64,000 nucleotides of DNA from Phycomyces nitens (GCA_022702545.1 JAHRBC010000003.1:6076001-6140000), one strand, 5' to 3'. Counted from the first letter of the stretch, positions 50,008 through 62,842 are shown. The notes: generated by a model from the letters alone, not told the origin. Numbers and translations: made by a program.

Positions 50008-53000
50008 GGGAGTTATGGTAAGACAGTAAGAGGCCAATTGTGCTGCAATATTGTCTAGTGCAAAAAAGATAAAGATATGGTATTGTATATATCTTAATAT
50101 ATAATGATGATAAAGAAAGACGAATGAAAGAGATCGATATATATATATATTCATATATTTATATAAATGTTTTTTATTTTTATTTTAGATTGTAGAAAAT
50201 CGGAATTATCTTAATATTTTTTACCAAGCGGCTGGCATTGCCCATTTAGCCAGATCAAGGCAAAAATAAAAAATACGATGATCGGGCCAAGAATATTTTA
50301 TGAATAAAGTAAAAATGTTTGAGGGTCTTGGAATCAAGCGTAATTTTCAGCCATATTCAGATTGCAAAATGCAGTATAAAGCCAAAATATATATAAAATA
50401 TATATAAAATATAAAATAAAATAAAAGAGGGAAAAAAGTTTACCGTAAGTGTGCCGGAAATAGGCGGACAGACCGGGCGACTGACCTACCGGGTTACACG
50501 CCCGGATAAACAACCACCTTTTTCTTTTTGGGATCAATTAAAAAGCGTTTTGTTAATCATCATACAAAAATAATAAAAAGGCACGGACTTTTTTGTTTAG
50601 GGAAACAAGGCGGCTGAAAGCAAGCCAAACATTCACAGCCCCATTGAGATCAATTACTGCTGAATTGCCTGGTGATTCTAGTCCTGGATCCTATAGACTT
50701 GGACGGGTGAATGATTTTGGATAAATGGTGCCCAAGAACATTTCTTTTTCTCTATTTTTTCACCAGCCGCACAGTGCCTGCAACGGTCTGTAGGATGCAG
50801 AATGGCTCTTGTCGCAGATCAGATCCATGTGGCTATTGGGACTTTGGGGGGGTTCTGCATGGCTTTCTGAGGTCCAGATCTGGCAGGCGTGGCTATTATT
50901 CACTGATGCCTACCATCCAATCCGAGTGGCTGGATTTTTGAGTCTTTCAAGCGTTCATTATCTGATTCAGCCAATTCGCCATGAGGCTTGAAACCAATCG
51001 ATTGGCTGGCTTATCTGCATCCCGCTTTCCCGCCTAGAAAACGAAGGTGAGGAAGGCAGGTGGAAGACGCAGAAGGTCAGAGGGCCGGGATTTACCCATC
51101 ACCTTCTTTTAATTGTTTGCCACGTTGGTCCTATGCTTTGATTCTTGGCTGTGATGCTCACCAGCTTGATCTGGCCTTGTGACGTAGGCAGATTAAACAA
51201 CCGATCGATTGGTTTCAAGGCAGGACCATACCAAACCATGGTCAAGAACGTATAGCCTTGGCTGACACCCAAAAACAGTCTCAAGGAGCATGATACGGAG
51301 TAATAGGATTCCGGTAAATCAGAATAGTCTCTACATGTATTCACGTACCAGACTGTGTTCAATGTTATTTTTAAAATGGTTTTTATTTTGCTCTTAATTA
51401 ATTGCCGTTTATGGTAGTTTAGATGCCTTGCCTAAATTTAGCCGTCAGACATCAAGCCAAGAAACAGACAATGGCTTCTGTCTAATACCAGGATTTGCCA
51501 GAAATCAGCCCAGACAAACGTCAGGTCAAGTGGCGTCTCTTTCTTTTTTCTTATGGAATCCAATTGATTGTATACAATTCTGCTGTCTCAATTCCTGGAT
51601 CATTGCGTTTTCCGATCACGTATATAAAAACTGAGTTGTTTGGCTCTCGGAAGTTGGTAAATATAAAGTGCACCTTGTTCTTAAAAAGACAATTGTCCAG
51701 CCAATCATATCAAGGATCGGCGATTACATTTGCCATCCCAAACCTAAGCTTTCTCTTTGTCTTTCTTTCTGTTTTTTTCTGCTTAGAAATCCAAAGTCTC
51801 TAGGAAAATCAAGCCACAATAGTAGCATATTCAGCTCACAGATCTAGTCTGATTATAAATACAATTTTTACAAGTTTAAATTTTTTCTACTAAGCATCAA
51901 ACACACTCGTATGGTGAGTTTGGACTGCACTGAACTAAACTGAATTGCTCTGCTCAGCTCAGCTCAGATCAGCTCTGCGCATAGACTTTTTGAGAATATC
52001 TAGAGGTTTGGTCCAAAGAGAACGCGAGTGCTCATACGCGAATCAATCGCCAATGTGTATGGGATGTTGTAAAGAATTGCTTATATTTTATTTGACAGGT
52101 ATTGATTTGTAATTAATTGATTGATCTTTTAACTTGTCTATAATAAGAAATCATGTATCACCCCATCCAGAATATTGGTAATTCAATATGTTTCAATATT
52201 AGTAATATGCTTAGAAAGGATGATAACAGCCAAAGGGATTGAAACAAGCACATTTGTATCAATACAAGATTATATAAACATGCCAATCTGGCCGTTTGTT
52301 TAAATAATTGTTTACGATTTAGTAGTAAACAGCCATTTTGAGACTATTAATGCTTACATGTAATTAGGAATCATTATAAATGGCCTCTTGGATCAGGATA
52401 TGTAACAGGATATAGGGCTAATCTGGCTATCAAGTTTGAAAATCACAAGTGTTTTATAGACTGTTTGTCCTGACAGCCATTTTAAGCTATAAGTCTTTAC
52501 GAATGCCTACGTATATGTATATATATATACATATATGCGTTGTGTAATAAATTATAATCTCATTATATTCTCCCATAAATGGTCTGATTCTTCTATAAAA
52601 TTACACATGGCCATCTTTCTATCAACCCAGAATTTCCGCCATGCTGAAGAGCTCAAACATCCTTGGTGATGTCACTTTATTGGAAATATACAAACGGTAT
52701 TTTCTCGCAATAAATATCATCGGCCATCAAATTCTCAAGTGGTTCAAGGCACGCCCCTATGGCTCAATCGACCAAGGGTCTTGAAGATAAAGGAGCAGGT
52801 CTTGATCTCTCTGATCTTGGTCTCCATAGGAACCAACCGGACCGCATCCAATTCCACCCCTCAACCAACCGATTGTCTTGATTATCAAAATAATCAATCA
52901 AGAGCGTATAACCAAAAAGGCCAATTGATTGCCCACTAGATGTCTTGTGCTTTTACAAACATCAATTAGCCATGTGGATGGCTGTAATGAGGTATTTGCA

Positions 53001-53749
53001 ACCATTGGGGGCCCTTTTAATACAATCAATAATCTTTATCCTAGTCGTGAACATTTATACTCTTCTTTTTCAAAATTATCCGGTTTGCCGCTTTTGCATT
53101 TCTATATTGTTTATCCGCTCAAAGGATAAGTTGTATCCGCGTAAATGTTCTACAAGAACAATCTTCCAATACTTTGCAATTATGTCATCTAACATCAGAA
53201 TAGTCGCATAGATAAACTATGGCCCTGAATTCACAGGTTTCCTTGAGCATATCTCAGATCTCGAGGCAGAATGGCCCAAAAATTCTTCCATATCGCTGAT
53301 AAGAACATTGGTGCATCGGCCATCCCTAAATAAAAGGCTCAGGATTCAAGTTTTGCCTTTAACAGCGGGTCCAGACGGCTAAAGGAGATTCAGTTTAGGG
53401 GCTATGGAGAACTGTGGATATCACGGATTCCGGTAGCATTTTGAGCACTATTTACTATGTGTCTATATACAAATAGGTGCATTATCCACGATGATATAAT
53501 TTCCGTCGAGTGCCTGTATTGATCCAAGATATTTAAAGTACTCGCATTAAAGTTAAATCAGCGATAGGACTGCATCAGCATTATTTATTGAGGGTTTGTA
53601 ACCATTTTACAAGCATCAGACACCACAAGGGGATATAACCCTGAATGTCTATTGTCCTGGCTCTGGTAGTCGGTAGGAGGGGTTTAGTTTGTGCGCCTTG
53701 CTTTGACTAATACATGACCCTATTCAAGCTGATATTTTATATATAAAAC

Positions 53750-53792
53750 TAATAAATTAATAAATAAATTAATAAATAAATTAATAAATAAT
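53750..53792. repeat. 12-bp tandem repeat (AATAAATTAATA-type)
   Basis: Three to four near-perfect copies of a pure A/T 12-mer. Confidence 0.85.
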
Positions 53793-55415
53793 TACTGCTA
53801 AACTCTATATCTTATTGTTCCAATTGTAATTGTTTTAGTATTCTCCAGTAGACTTGTCTCATTGAGACCATGCTTCTCCGAATGATGAGCACATTATTTT
53901 AGCATGAGCTTGTTCTAGTGATAAATTATGATCAGAAAACAAGTTTTCTAAATGATATTGAGGCTCACAATTCAAGTTCAATACCCGTTTCAGCCTTGCA
54001 TTTATGTTTGATTAGCGACTACTTGGAATCTCACTTTCTTCATATTCTGACCTTTCTTGCGCCAAGAGTATCAATTTTGGCAGCCAGTGCTCAACTGTCC
54101 AACTACTTTGGCATGTTTCCTGTGTAAACCTACCGACCAATGGTTTGGGCACAAAAGTATACGTGTTATTTTTAGAGAATAGATATATATTTTTTGGGCG
54201 GTTCTATATCCATAAAACTGTCGTGGTCATAAATACTGCCCAGAGAATATGAATCATAATTAGCTTTATGAAAATAGACTCATCTCCACTTTAATCTGCA
54301 GTCAAGCTTTGCTCAGCATTCTAAATATGCAAGTCTATTTTGTATACTGATTTTTAAAGAGGTGTAACTTGCTTGAGTCTGTGCCAAGCAGAATATAAAG
54401 TAGGTCAATAATTGATCGAGTTCTTTGTAATGCTTGCTCTTTAGTATAACATATCGACCCTGATAATTTATAATCCCATCGGTGTATGTCATGAGGATCT
54501 GGTTCTGCCAGCTTTTTACGTTTATTAAACAAGTATGGCCTTAAACGGCTGGTTGGGTCCAATACCTAAAATTACTTTGCTTTTTGTTGTTGTTTTTTTG
54601 GCCAGATCAATTTTGCTCTTCCTACTTTTGTCAAGCTTGAACATCTTTTAGATCCAAATCAGGCATGTAGTTCAATTCTCTTGGCCATGTGAATATTATA
54701 CTAGTAAATAGTCTTGGACACTGTTTATTTTGGTATACGACATATCTACTCATTCATAGACAGCCGGACATTCTGGTCTGGTTTGGGATTTGATTGATTG
54801 CGGTTATACTTGTTTTATCTTTTCATCTTTCTATTGTTTCCAGCTAGTTTATAAGCAGCTCCGAACAAATCGAGTTTTTTTTTTAAAAAAAAAACACACA
54901 CACACACACTCGATAAGATCCAGAATTGGTCCCTCTGTATAAGCAGGAAAAATAAATGGAAATAGTATATTAGGCTACTAGTTTTTACAAGTCTTTAAAT
55001 AGATATTCATCAGACTTGAGATCTATATCCATAATATCATTTTAGTATGGGGCTGAGAATTACGTTTGGCTACCATTAAATTTAATACAAGACATGTATT
55101 GCTTTATATTATAAATTAACACTAGAAACCTTGGCTTTCAGGTAATCTTCAAGGTTGCTTTTTTGTTTTAATGGCCACGATGATTGCTGTGGAATGCAAA
55201 AAAATAGTCAAACATAGAGAGATAGAAGCGAATAGATATAATCTTATTCAAAATGTTCTAGTAAGCAAAATGGGTTGAATTAATAAAGATCAAAGTATAA
55301 TGGCTTTGGATATAAGAGTATTATGGTGCTCACTTATTCGATCCATCAAACCAAGTGATGGTACCGGACATTTAAAATTGCTATTAAAAAAATGGGATAT
55401 CTTGTCTAATAAACT

Positions 55416-55514
55416 ATTAAGGCTTCGGACGGAATTACGATGATTTATTTGATATTACTGCAAGAATTGCAGAGATGGCAATTATTTAATCATAATTCCG
55501 TCTCAAACATTAAT
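55416..55514. repeat. ~100-bp palindromic element
   Basis: Left arm ATTAAGGCTTCGGACGGAAT and right arm (read in complement) ATTAATGTTTGAGACGGAAT begin alike and share an ACGGAATTA(C/T)GAT core, around a ~45-bp centre. It looks like a small MITE; flanking TTA or TA duplications are ambiguous in this AT-rich DNA. Confidence 0.5.
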
Positions 55515-56391
55515 ATTTTATAGGCATAATTAAACCATTCTTTATATCAATAGTAAGGGTGTACCGATCATCATATAAACAAGAATAATCATCGTATTTT
55601 GTCTATTGTGTTTCTGTATTTAGGAAGAAGAAGAAGAGCAGGAATCTTGGCTCATCACTACAGATGATCTAATCTCAGAATGACTTTATTAGAGTAATTA
55701 ACAAATGCTAATTGATTTTTCCCATTTACTTTTAAGAACCATGACTTTTATACACCTTGACAGAAATTCATGGTGATTCTACAAATAGTTTTCTGAATTT
55801 TAGACTTGAATATTGAATGAACCATTGTGTTGGACAAAAAATGATGGGAGATCTCCAAGTGTTGTACGGTTATTCTTCATTTAATAGATTAAATGGCGTT
55901 GCTCCCGCTTATCTATAAGCTTGGAAGCTCTTTATTTCGTTTCTTAAGAAATATGGTCCCAGTATTCAATTTTTTGTAGTGCAGGTTGTTTGTGTTGGTA
56001 TGCTAGTATTTTCATAGATAGCTGTAGGCGATCCATTCATAAGAGCTCCACTTATAAGAAAGTTCTCTTTAATATCATAAAAGTTACTTTCATTTCCAAT
56101 GATTCTGTCGAGATATGGTGTAATTTGAAAAATATGATTACAGAAAAAAAAAGTAGAATGTAGTCTTGACTCTTTGTTTGGTAGAGTTTTAACCACCATA
56201 ATTATAGGTAAGAGTCTGAATGTAAAGTAGACTTTCAACCTTGAAAAACAAAACCTTGAAAAACACAATATCGGCTTGTCTTTTAGAAAATGGTTTCAAA
56301 GTCTTTGTATTAATACTCGACTCATCTCTTTACCAATCTTATACAAATACACAATTGGTTGTAAGCAACAAAAGCGCTTGGACTGCGATGG

Positions 56392-56421
<30 letters not shown>
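56392..56421. repeat. (AAT)n microsatellite
   Basis: About ten units. Confidence 0.95.
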
Positions 56422-56424
<3 letters not shown>

Positions 56425-57171
56425 GGCGCTTGTTTTTTTCCTTGCCACCAGAGTAAACTGTGTAGAATTGCTTATTGTATAAGGGTATATTACGATCAAG
56501 TGTGTATGTGTTTTTTTTTTGGCTTGTAGTTGGATATACTAAAGAACTAAAAGTTTATATATCAGTATGTGTGCGAAAAATCGGTATTCTGGTAGCCAGT
56601 ACTTTGAACGTAAGATTAATGGGCTCAAAACAGTGCAAATACTCGACTATCTGTAAAAATACAAAGTTTATAACATAAACAACTTCATTGTTGAATTAAC
56701 TGGCATTGGTTTTGGGCACACGATTTTCTGCACGACACCAGATTCTAAAGCCGCGACTTTATTCTTTGAAATGATTTTAATTTATCTTTTTTTGTCTTTC
56801 TGTCTTGTAAGTTTCTCACAATGACATAAGCTATAAAAAAACAAGGTATCTCTTGAACAGCCATAGACTTTATACATTGGCAATCGCTGAGGATATTCAC
56901 GATCATTGATCATTATAATAATCTTTCATTTCGTGCTGGCGCCCACAGGTCATGTGATTCGCGTATTGTCTTTATATTTTGTCAGGAACACCAATGAGAT
57001 GACGTCGTTTCCTGAGGGAGTTTCTCAGCCTCTGCCCTTGTCGCTGTCTTTTTTTTTTTCTCTTTTCTTCTTCTTCTTCTTTCTATTCCGCTTTCACGTT
57101 TCTTTTGTCTTTTTCTTTTCTTTTTCTATTTTTAAAGAGGAACCTTTCCATGCATCGACTGAGCAACTGAG

Positions 57172-58664
57172 ATGGCTGCAACAGACACAAACGCATCAAA
57201 TGGACATGACGACTTTATCCTCGACCATTCTGGAATGAACAACGAACAAATCGAACAAATTGAGACCCAAAACCAAGACTATTGGGATCACACCGTGTTT
57301 TACCTCGACATCCACGCCGAGGCAAAACCACCGGGATCTCTTGCAGATGAGCAGTGCCTAGCCGAAGATCAAGCCAACAACATCTATGGATATCTCCGCA
57401 CCAATTTCCCGCATTGGCGTCGTATGCTCTCGCATGATTATATGCGGAATACTGACCTACACGACCCTATTTCTCCCAACCTATCCGCAAACCCTGCCCA
57501 GCTAGTCCTCATCCACCTCGACGATCATGCCTGGGCATCAGTCCAGCACTATTTACAGGCATCACGCGTTCAACATATCCCAGACCTCTATCATCGCTTC
57601 ACGCTCGATTCAAACGATCCACTTGGACGAGCGACGGCTGACGAGGTTGTAAAATTCAACCAAACTCAAAAATCCCTAGAGCCAATTCCTGCTGAAGGAC
57701 TTCGGCGCGCCTTGTTGGCTAAATTTGCCCAGAATGAAGACCTGGCAAGAGCTTTGGTTGCAACAGGAGGAGCCAAGCTTGTGTCTAGAGTTCAAGATAC
57801 CATCGTAGTAGAAGACGCGTTAATGTGGGTGCGGACCGTATTGAGAAGAGAACAAGAGAATGCACTCAAAGCTCTGACGGATCAAAAGATGGGAGAACAC
57901 AAGGAAGAAGAGGTAAAAGAAGAGAAAGAGAGAAAGAGAGAGGGAGGGGAGGAGGGGGATGAGATGGATTTTTATTTCAATGTGCGTGTCTTGAATATGT
58001 ATGTACATGTATACATATACATATATATATCTGTGTGTGTGTGTATGTCTGTATATGTGTGGATATATATATATATGTATATATATATTGTACTCATATA
58101 ATATCATATAAAAGATGCTGCATTTAATGGAGGGTGTCTTTGGCAAAGAAATTAGGTCTTTGCAGACAACTGCCACCCTTCCTACCAAGCCAGTCGAGAA
58201 GAGATCTTTGGAAAAAGACGCAGTAGGATACTTGGAACAGATCAAGAGTGATTATGTGGATAGCCCCAAAGTGTTTCGGGACTTCTTGGTTATTATGGGC
58301 GACTTTCAATCAGAAAGGTAATTTAGACGGATAGAAACTATATACGCATTAAGCACCTTTTTGATTTATCACACACACACACACATACACATACACACAT
58401 ACACACACAATTATACACAAATATATCCATTATGTACATATGTGTATATGTATATAATCCAGGATCAATACACCTCAGGTATTGGATCGAGTGACACGTC
58501 TGTTTAGTGGCAAACCATGGTTGATCCGAGGTTTTCTCATGTTCCTTCCACCGGGCCATCTTTTAGAGGAAGAGGACGCATCAGGTCTGGTCTATGTTGC
58601 TACACCCGCGGGTAACAAGATCATCATTGATACAAACCAAGGCATAGTAAAATTCGATAATTAA
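57172..58664 (+). CDS. NADAR/YbiA-like domain fused to a Sin3-type PAH domain
   Basis: Exons 57172-57912, 58115-58317 and 58463-58664 give 381 aa in one frame. Residues about 100-240 resemble the YbiA/NADAR family: HAWASVQHYLQASRV, GLRRALLAKFAQNEDLARAL and VATGGAKLVSRVQD align with SEHYFQA, MRRALRAKFEQHAELRALLL and TAPAKLVE. The conserved Glu before HY is Gln here and the later DxxWG motif is lost, so enzyme activity is doubtful. Residues about 286-348 (YLEQIKSDYVDSPKVFRDFL, INTPQVLDRVTRLFSG, LIRGFLMFLPPGH) are a PAH helix bundle as in Sin3 corepressors. The 202-nt first intron contains a stop at 58099-58101, and only 13 bp separate that stop from the ATG at 58115, so two separate genes are unlikely but not excluded. 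Function unknown. Confidence 0.72.
58370..58409 (+). repeat. (CA)n microsatellite in intron 2 of the NADAR-PAH gene
   Basis: Interrupted CA/TACA repeats occur inside the 145-nt intron. The preceding intron also carries TA and TG runs (58000-58090). Confidence 0.9.
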
Positions 58665-58809
58665 TTCCTCCCCCCAAAGACTTGCTTATTTCTATATTAT
58701 CATCACCACCATTACCACTATCACTACCATTTTTCCCCCTCTACATTATCAACAAGACAAATGCTTTATTTCTCCATACTATAAACTCATTATTCTTGTA
58801 CATTCACTT

Positions 58810-59304
58810 TTACTGAATCAATCGAGATCCGTAACGAAGGACCATTAGCGCACTAGGATCGGTTAGATGTCATTTTTTTTTAATTTTGTTTTATTCGTGC
58901 TTTAGGCAATATTTCTTACCTCAATAGAGTCACCATACCGGCTGGCATAAACTTGCCAGACTTACTGAATCGCATACCCATAACCAGTAGGAGTGTCAGG
59001 CTGACTCCTATTGAAACACATGTCAGAATACACTTGAGGCATGTAAACCTGATTTGCTTACCAAGCCCAATAACCACATTTTCGGGATTCTGTGAAGCTT
59101 TATAGGCTCCTACACCTGCACCTGCACCGAAAAGGATGCCTGCCAAGAGGGACATTTGGCTGCCGGCTATACAGAGTGTCAATATAAGTTATCCAACCAT
59201 TGATATATCTCCGAGTCTTATGGTCTCTGGTTACCTTTGATATATCCCATAAAGCCTCCAAGCACAATAATAGTGCTATAGCAATATCCGTAAATGTCAG
59301 TCAT
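58810..59304 (-). CDS. TMEM14-family membrane protein
   Basis: Four exons (59304-59235, 59166-59062, 59007-58920, 58852-58810) give 101 aa, normal for TMEM14 (UPF0136). Four short hydrophobic, Gly-rich helices are seen: TIIVLGGFMGYIK, MSLLAGILFGAGAGVGAY, VVIGLGVSLTLLLVMGMRF and the end MPAGMVTLLSALMVLRYG. The words GYIKAGSQMSLLAG, RFxKSGKFMPAG and LLSALMVLRYG are family hallmarks. Members sit in the mitochondrial inner or other organelle membranes; animal TMEM14C is linked to haem synthesis, but the fungal role is not settled. If the last intron (58919-58853) is kept, the protein stops after MVTLLR, 15 residues shorter. It is divergent from the Skt5-like gene, with 259 bp between the ATGs. 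Confidence 0.9.
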
Positions 59305-59563
59305 TTGTCAAATGAGGTCTTGAGAAAGTGATGAGCTTGAGGTGTATTACTTTTTCTTTTTTGGAAAAAAGGAGTCAAATAAATGAAGTCGGGGTAATAA
59401 TATGTGATGACGGTGAGTTTGATGAACAAGCTGGCCCTATTTTTGGCTATAGGCACATTGGGATCAGTTTGGCTTGGAATTATACACGCTGTATAATTAT
59501 TTTTGGGCTGTTGTTTATAAACATCAACAGCCAATTGATATACACACCCTTTTCTTCAACAAA
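59305..59563. promoter_or_regulatory. Shared divergent promoter of TMEM14 and the Skt5-like gene
   Basis: Only 259 bp separate the two start codons, so both promoters must lie here. A TTTATAAA-like element sits near 59515 on the Skt5 side. Confidence 0.4.
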
Positions 59564-60968
59564 ATGCTCGAACCACTAGGTCCCCAGACTCTCCAGGACT
59601 CTCCTGTCCCTTCCCACACTCTTGTTCATGCCATTCAAGAGGTTCCTCGGTCTCCAACACACCAATTGCATTCAAATACCTCGACTTCTAGTCTGTCGAA
59701 TAATGACCAATTGCTAGACCATTCCCACCTCAAGCCAGGAACCCAGGCGTCCTTATTGTCCTATGCCAAGACCATTGATATGTACCGAGAGAATGCCAAA
59801 AAGACAACCAATCCAGATACCCAATGTGACTTTGCCATATTTATGGTCGAGGCTGCCAGACCTCTTCCGGACACTGACACAACTCGGTGGGATTATCTGG
59901 CGGAAGCCGAAAAGCTCCTGAGGCAGCTAGCCGGCCGGGGACATGCAGAGTCCCAATACTATCTAGGAAATCTGTATAGCTCTGGGCTATTGAGCAAGAA
60001 GAGCAAGGTGGACTTTGACAAGGCCTTTCCACTATTTGTCCAAGCTTCCAAGCATCATCATGCTGATGCCTCTTACAGGTATGTTACAAGGAGTACGGTA
60101 TTAAGGAAAACGTTTAACCTCAAATCTCATATTAAACTCCTGTTTCCTCCTCCCCCCTTCTTCCCTTCCTTCTCCTGTTGATTTCTTATTTAAAAACAAA
60201 ATTTAAAATCTATTCAGGACAGCAAAATGCTATGAAGATGGTCTGGGATCTCGCAAAGATAGTTCAAAAGCATTGCAATTCTATCGCAAGGCTGCCTCCT
60301 TGAGCCATCCAGGTGCAATGTACCGTCTTGGTCTGGCTGAAAACAATGGGGAGTTGGGAATATCTAAGAACCCTCGCGACGGTGTAAAGTGGTTAAAACG
60401 ATCGGTTGAATCAGCAACAGCAGAATACCCCCACGCGATTCATGAACTGGCTCTCCTGCACGAACGCGGGATAGAGAACGTGGTGTTTGTGGATCATGAT
60501 TATTGTATAGCACTCTACACCCAAGCGGCTGATCTCGGCTATGGTCCTTCTGCACATCGCCTGGGTGAATGCTATGAATACGGTAAACTTGGGTGCAAGA
60601 TTGACCCAGCACTCTCGATCCATTACTACACAGTAGCAGCCCAGCGTGGAGACAGAGACGCATGTTTTGCCCTGACAGCGTGGTATCTAGTTGGTTGTCC
60701 AGACATACTTCCTCAGTCAGATGAAGATGCCTATGTGTGGGCTCATCGTGCTGCTGAAAAGCAATTGGCCAAGGCAGAGTATGCAGTTGGTTACTTTACC
60801 GAGTCTGGGATTGGTATTCCCAAGAACCCTGAAGAGGCCATCAAGTGGTATAATCTGGCTGCTGATCACGGTGACAAGAGAGCTATCCAGAGACTCCAAG
60901 GAAGTTTGGGCAGCCAGTCAGCAAACATGAAAAAGAAAGGTTCTCAGGATGACTGCAATATCATGTAG
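59564..60968 (+). CDS. SKT5: Sel1-repeat chitin synthase activator, Skt5/Chs4-like
   Basis: Two exons (59564-60078, 60218-60968) give 421 aa. After a polar N-terminus of about 90 residues, at least seven Sel1-like repeats follow (AESQYYLGNLYSSGL, ADASYRTAKCYEDGLG, PGAMYRLGLAENNGE, PHAIHELALLHERGI, PSAHRLGECYEYGK, RDACFALTAWYLVG, AKAEYAVGYFTESGIGI with PKNPEEAIKWYNLAADHGD). The protein ends CNIM, a CaaX box for farnesylation, as in yeast Skt5/Chs4, which recruits and activates chitin synthase III at the membrane. It is shorter than yeast Skt5 (696 aa) because of the shorter N-terminus. Early-diverging fungi often have several Skt5-like paralogues, so the exact partner is uncertain. Confidence 0.85.
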
Positions 60969-62740
60969 ATCTCATCCCATCCTAAATCACAAAATAAGTG
61001 ATGTATTTCAGCGCAGTTCCTCCATCATCTCACAGTACTACAAAATAAACCATGCTTTTCTTAATTCGATATCACAGACCATTCTCTTTGAACCAAAACC
61101 TTGAAAGACTCGGGTCAAAACCTGTGCTTTAGATAAATAATAAAGAGTACAGCAGACAAGCCTATCTAGCAAGATCTTATATTGATTACTGTGCGATTTC
61201 TGGTGTTTAGATACAAAGGTCTTTGAATACAATCATACAAATATCACAAGCAAAAAGTTTTTTTTAAATGTTTTCAAGTGTTCAAGTACAATATTTTGGT
61301 GATAGAATTGAAGTATAGTCTCTGAATTTATCACAATCAGTATTGCTTCTTGTCAATATATCAGAGCTCAAGACCATAATCATAAAAATTTGAGAAAAGA
61401 AAGCATTTTTTGTATTCTGCAAAAAAAAATACCTGTCTATCTACTTAAAGAAAATAGGAGCCGAGTGGTATCTCTGAGCATATACCATTAAAAGTGTCTC
61501 AAAAGCTTGAATTCAATCAGTAATAGGAATCAGTTGTAGGCTGCCCACACGATATCCGTCTGAAGAAGTGGTATGGTTAATATTGACATTTGTTCCAGTA
61601 TCAATGATATCCAACATATGATGGAATAAATCAAAGCATTGGAGTCAATTTGGTCTAGTAAAAAAAAACAATATTGAAATGTAGTTTTTATAAAGGGTTT
61701 TAAAATTCCAAGTCATCATCAAAGGGTCCACTGTCAAGGCTAGTTTGTACAGAATATCAACCCTGCAGAATATACATAAAGTGTTTTACCAGCCCCTACA
61801 GTATCACTTTAGCAAAAAGAAAGAAAGATCTTCTGCATACATGACTATGTTTACATATGTGCTCAATTCCGTGGCGATATTACTGTTTTATTAAAGGTTT
61901 CTATAAAACCTCCTTTTGAAATCCTCTTGTTTTTCCTGCATTTTTGGTTGCTGTTTTTGATTTACCAAAAACATATTTAAAAGCCATGGTTTCTGATTTT
62001 CCAGTATTTATTCAAAGAAGGAGATGTTTCCTATTTCCAAGTCTAATCAATGAGGATTCTAAATGTCTAGTAAACATTTCTCGTAATTCATAAAAGAACC
62101 CCCCCTCAATGGATGAATAATGGCAGCACTATCTTTATATAATCTGGCAAAAATCAAGTCAATCACTCTTGTGCTCGAGAATCTAAATCTACCAAGCAAA
62201 TGGGTCCCAAATTGTATTGTTTAATGGCTTTAAGCTGATTGAGGCCAAAAAACATACATACAATCAATATATATTTATATATATATTAATCATTTATTAT
62301 TACTTACTGCTGATGCCTCTGCTCAGAGTATTATAGCCATAAATATTGTCTGGATGAGATTTCCAGGGAAATTAGTCAAAAAGTGCTTGATCACTGGAAT
62401 AAAAAAAGGACATTATTGGAATTGAAATATGAATTATGGTTGTGACCATGAAATTTGAATTGGTGATTGGGATTGTTCTGGAAAGGCAGATTGTGGTTTG
62501 CCTGATTTCATAAACAGCCTTTATTCAATCTCGATTCGCCCTTTCTGAATCGATACAACAATAATTCTTCCTTCTAATCCTTGTAAGAACTGCCCTCGGC
62601 TCCTGGTTCGGTTTCTGTTGCTCATTTACTTTTTTATCAGATCTTTTTGATACATCAAGCATTAAATTGTAGTAACCATTACGAAATCTGCTTCTGATTG
62701 GACAGAATATCAATAGCCGACAAGAGTTTTTTTTTCTTTA
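60969..62740. other. 1.8-kb AT-rich spacer, nothing recognised
   Basis: Only short frames and A/T runs. Confidence 0.5.
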
Positions 62741-62753
62741 TTTTCTTGTTCCC

Positions 62754-62760
62754 TGAGTCA
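62754..62760 (+). promoter_or_regulatory. AP-1/Gcn4-type site upstream of TRR1
   Basis: The palindrome TGAGTCA lies 175 bp before the TRR1 ATG. Confidence 0.45.
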
Positions 62761-62799
62761 GCACCACAATTTCAAATTGCCTGATCATTGGCTGCGGGA

Positions 62800-62806
62800 T
62801 TACTAA
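62800..62806 (+). promoter_or_regulatory. Yap1-type response element, copy 1
   Basis: TTACTAA, the classic fungal oxidative-stress bZIP site, lies 129 bp before the TRR1 ATG. Confidence 0.5.
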
Positions 62807-62835
62807 TACACCCAGCCGGGATCGCCTATTGGACA

Positions 62836-62842
62836 TTACTAA
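62836..62842 (+). promoter_or_regulatory. Yap1-type response element, copy 2
   Basis: A second TTACTAA, 36 bp after the first and in the same orientation. Confidence 0.5.

Larger units (their letters stand above)
50008..57171. other. 7-kb AT-rich gene desert
   Basis: No supported gene. Frames at 51428-51803, 52739-52939, 54562-54335 and 56268-55966 lack ATG starts, introns or recognised motifs. It holds a (GCTCA)n patch (51951-51976), a 12-bp satellite (53750-53792), a palindromic element (55416-55514) and an (AAT)n run (56392-56421). It may be decayed transposon DNA. Confidence 0.5.

Noticed and set aside
50450..50530. tRNA-like GC-rich patch
   Set aside because: It has CGGG stems but no T-loop GGTTCRANTCC and no cloverleaf spacing. 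No tRNA was found in the window.
57972..58115. Reading the NADAR exon through to the stop at 58101
   Set aside because: It would append a repeat-encoded tail (YIYIYISVCVCM) from TA/TG microsatellites. Splicing at 57913 gives a clean phase-0 join to the PAH exons.
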